Assembly (NCBI GenBank): GCA_902806295.1
Contig: CADCWB010000023.1
Coordinates: 1 to 7,653, forward strand
Length of the DNA: 7,653 nt
Reading direction: 5' to 3'
From: an uncultured Sphingomonas sp.
Lineage (GTDB): Bacteria > Pseudomonadota > Alphaproteobacteria > Sphingomonadales > Sphingomonadaceae
Part shown: positions 6,614-7,653 of the stretch, one piece after another
Layout of the letters: each line of letters begins with the position of its first letter
Numbering within the stretch: the first letter of the stretch is position 1
The notes under the pieces: model-generated
The model's database searches: none
The model's input: the letters and a program-made list of their open reading frames with translations, nothing else
Told to the model about the DNA's origin: nothing
Translations under genes and position numbers: made by a program

Positions 6614-6966
6614 ATGGTGAAGCTCTCTCCGCAGCCGCAGCTGCCCTTAGCGTTCGGATTCTCGAACACGAAACCCGCGGTGAAGTCGTCCTCACGCCAG
6701 TCCATTACCGAGCCAATGAGGTAGAGCACCGACCCGCCGTCGACGTAGAAGGTACCCCCGGGTGTTTCGATCTTCTCGTCGAAACGATCTTCCGTCGTGA
6801 CGTAGTCAACCGAGTAGGCCAGCCCGGAGCAACCCCGACGAGGGGTCGACAGCTTGACCCCGATCGCCTCATCCGGTGCCCGCGACATCAAGTCGGAGAT
6901 ACGCTGCTCTGCGGTTCGTGTTAGGGTGATCGCGGCGGGGCGAGTGCGGGTTTTTACGTCAACCAT
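6610..6966 (-). CDS. sufA: A-type iron-sulfur carrier protein (SufA/IscA/ErpA family)
   Basis: A-type carriers receive Fe-S clusters from the scaffold and pass them to apo-proteins. The 118-residue frame has the three invariant cluster ligands: C46 in RRGCSGLAY and C110/C112 in SCGCGESF. It also has the conserved VDGGSVLYLIGSVMDW (75-90) and the ending GFVFENPNAKGSCGCGESF. ATG at 6966 overlaps the TAA of the DUF59 gene by one base (TAATG), and its own TGA is shared with the TTG start of the acetyltransferase, so it sits inside a coupled operon. The position after sufS and the DUF59 gene favours the name sufA, although sequence alone cannot separate SufA from ErpA or IscA. Confidence 0.94.
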   Translation of the reverse strand: MVDVKTRTRPAAITLTRTAEQRISDLMSRAPDEAIGVKLSTPRRGCSGLAYSVDYVTTEDRFDEKIETPGGTFYVDGGSVLYLIGSVMDWREDDFTAGFVFENPNAKGSCGCGESFTI

Positions 6967-7439
6967 TACAGCATCCCCAATTCGAGCCGGGCCTCATCGC
7001 TCATCTTGCTCGGGTCCCAGGGCGGGTCCCAGACTAGCTTGACCTCGGCATCGCGCACGCCGGGCACCGACAGCACGCGCAGTTCCACTTCGCCCGGCAT
7101 CGACTCGGCGACCGGACAATGCGGCGTCGTCAGCGTCATGGTGACCACCGCATCGCCGTCCGCGTCCACCGCCACATCGTAGATCAGGCCGAGTTCGTAG
7201 ATGTCGACCGGGATTTCCGGATCGTAGATGGTCTTGAGCGCCTCGACGATCGCGGCTTGCACATCACCGCCGGGTCCGTGCTCCGGAGCCTCGGCCGGCT
7301 TCTCCGCGAGGAAACCCGCGAGATAGTCGCGCTTGCGCTCGAACGTCTCGGCCGGGCTCTCGGCATCGACGCGGGCGCGCGGCGGCGGCGCGACCTCCGT
7401 CACTTCCTTGACCTCGATCTTGCGTTCCTCACCCATCAT
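6966..7439 (-). CDS. sufT: SUF-system DUF59/MIP18-family protein (SufT-like)
   Basis: DUF59 proteins take part in Fe-S cluster maturation or delivery and are regular members of alphaproteobacterial suf operons. The 157-residue frame has a charged, Pro/Glu-rich extension (1-58) that looks flexible. The MIP18 domain (about 59-157) follows, with IYDPEIPVDIYELGLIYDV (71-89), the conserved cysteine C108 in TTPHCPVAESMP, and WDPPWDPSKMSDEARLELGM at the end. Two adjacent ATGs are possible: the first, at 7439, overlaps the sufS TGA as ATGA, and the second, at 7436, overlaps it as TGATG. No good Shine-Dalgarno precedes them, so initiation probably depends on coupling to sufS. The frame stays open further upstream inside sufS, but that part is a shadow of sufS. 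The family call is firm; the exact biochemical role is not settled by sequence. Confidence 0.93.
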   Translation of the reverse strand: MMGEERKIEVKEVTEVAPPPRARVDAESPAETFERKRDYLAGFLAEKPAEAPEHGPGGDVQAAIVEALKTIYDPEIPVDIYELGLIYDVAVDADGDAVVTMTLTTPHCPVAESMPGEVELRVLSVPGVRDAEVKLVWDPPWDPSKMSDEARLELGML

Positions 7440-7653
7440 CCGAAAATCCGTTTCACCCGCTTGAGGCCATCGATCAGCGCATCGATGTCCGAGCTGTCCG
7501 AATGCGCCGCGAAGCTCGCCCGGCAGGTCGCCGGAACGCCGAGCAGGTCCATCAGCGGCTGCGCGCAATGATGGCCCGCGCGGATCGCGACGCCCGCATC
7601 ATCCAAAATGGTGCCGACGTCATGCGGATGCACCCCGTCCACTTCGAAACTGA
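7436..7653 (-). CDS. sufS: Cysteine desulfurase SufS, C-terminal fragment (5' part outside window)
   Basis: SufS is a PLP enzyme that takes sulfur from L-cysteine as an enzyme-bound persulfide and feeds it to the SufBCD scaffold. The last 71 or so codons are visible, open at the right edge. They contain VHPHDVGTILDDAGVAIRAG, then HHCAQPLM with the catalytic persulfide-carrying cysteine, then PATCRASFAAHSDSSDIDAL and the terminal LIDGLKRVKRIFG. The RAGHHCAQPLM loop and the CRAS motif are typical of the group II SufS/CsdA class and unlike IscS. The stop TGA overlaps the start of the DUF59 gene. The upstream sufB, sufC and sufD are expected just beyond the window. Confidence 0.95.
   Translation of the reverse strand, partial: SFEVDGVHPHDVGTILDDAGVAIRAGHHCAQPLMDLLGVPATCRASFAAHSDSSDIDALIDGLKRVKRIFG

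Noticed and set aside
5996..6724. 242-codon open frame on the plus strand
   Set aside because: It spans antisense to the acetyltransferase gene and parts of two neighbours, with no recognisable domain, and the opposite strand has well-supported genes.
7440..7568. Upstream extension of the SufT-like frame to 200 codons
   Set aside because: The added stretch lies inside the sufS reading frame, which contains the catalytic motif, so the extension is a shadow; the ATG overlapping the sufS stop is the sensible start.

Overview
This 7.65 kb window is GC-rich chromosomal DNA in which every supported gene lies on the minus strand. The large TonB-dependent receptor with a plug of the style common in sphingomonads, the suf gene order (sufS, a DUF59 gene, an A-type carrier) and the thrS-infC neighbourhood all suggest an alphaproteobacterium, most likely a sphingomonad. 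That placement is inferred from gene style and order; there is no rRNA or marker search behind it.

In transcription order (right to left), the window opens with the C-terminal end of the cysteine desulfurase SufS, carrying its catalytic Cys. A DUF59/MIP18-family SUF protein, an A-type Fe-S carrier and a GNAT acetyltransferase follow. These four genes overlap by 1-4 nt at each junction, so they look like the 3' end of one translationally coupled suf operon. The acetyltransferase resembles aminoglycoside 6'-N-acetyltransferases. About 95 nt further on, a small probable exported protein with two cysteines has a near-perfect Shine-Dalgarno and a GTG start.

The second block is translational: thrS (complete, with all editing and zinc residues in place), a 100-codon protein of unknown function whose start overlaps the thrS end by 20 nt, and infC. 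The infC reading frame has no ATG, GTG or TTG that keeps the whole N-domain. It has an ATA behind a good Shine-Dalgarno, matching the known use of AUU-type starts for IF-3 autoregulation. rpmI and rplT do not follow infC. A perfect 14-bp inverted repeat sits immediately after the infC stop.

The third block is a TonB-dependent outer-membrane receptor whose C-terminal strands run off the left edge (869 codons visible). The roughly 160 nt between infC and this gene hold two hairpins and the receptor's ribosome binding site. I see no tRNA, rRNA, CRISPR array, insertion sequence or phage gene. I also see no clear evidence of a new multi-gene system. The most interesting points are the infC ATA start, the infC-receptor hairpins, the AAC(6')-like gene at the tail of the suf operon, and the two small uncharacterised proteins.
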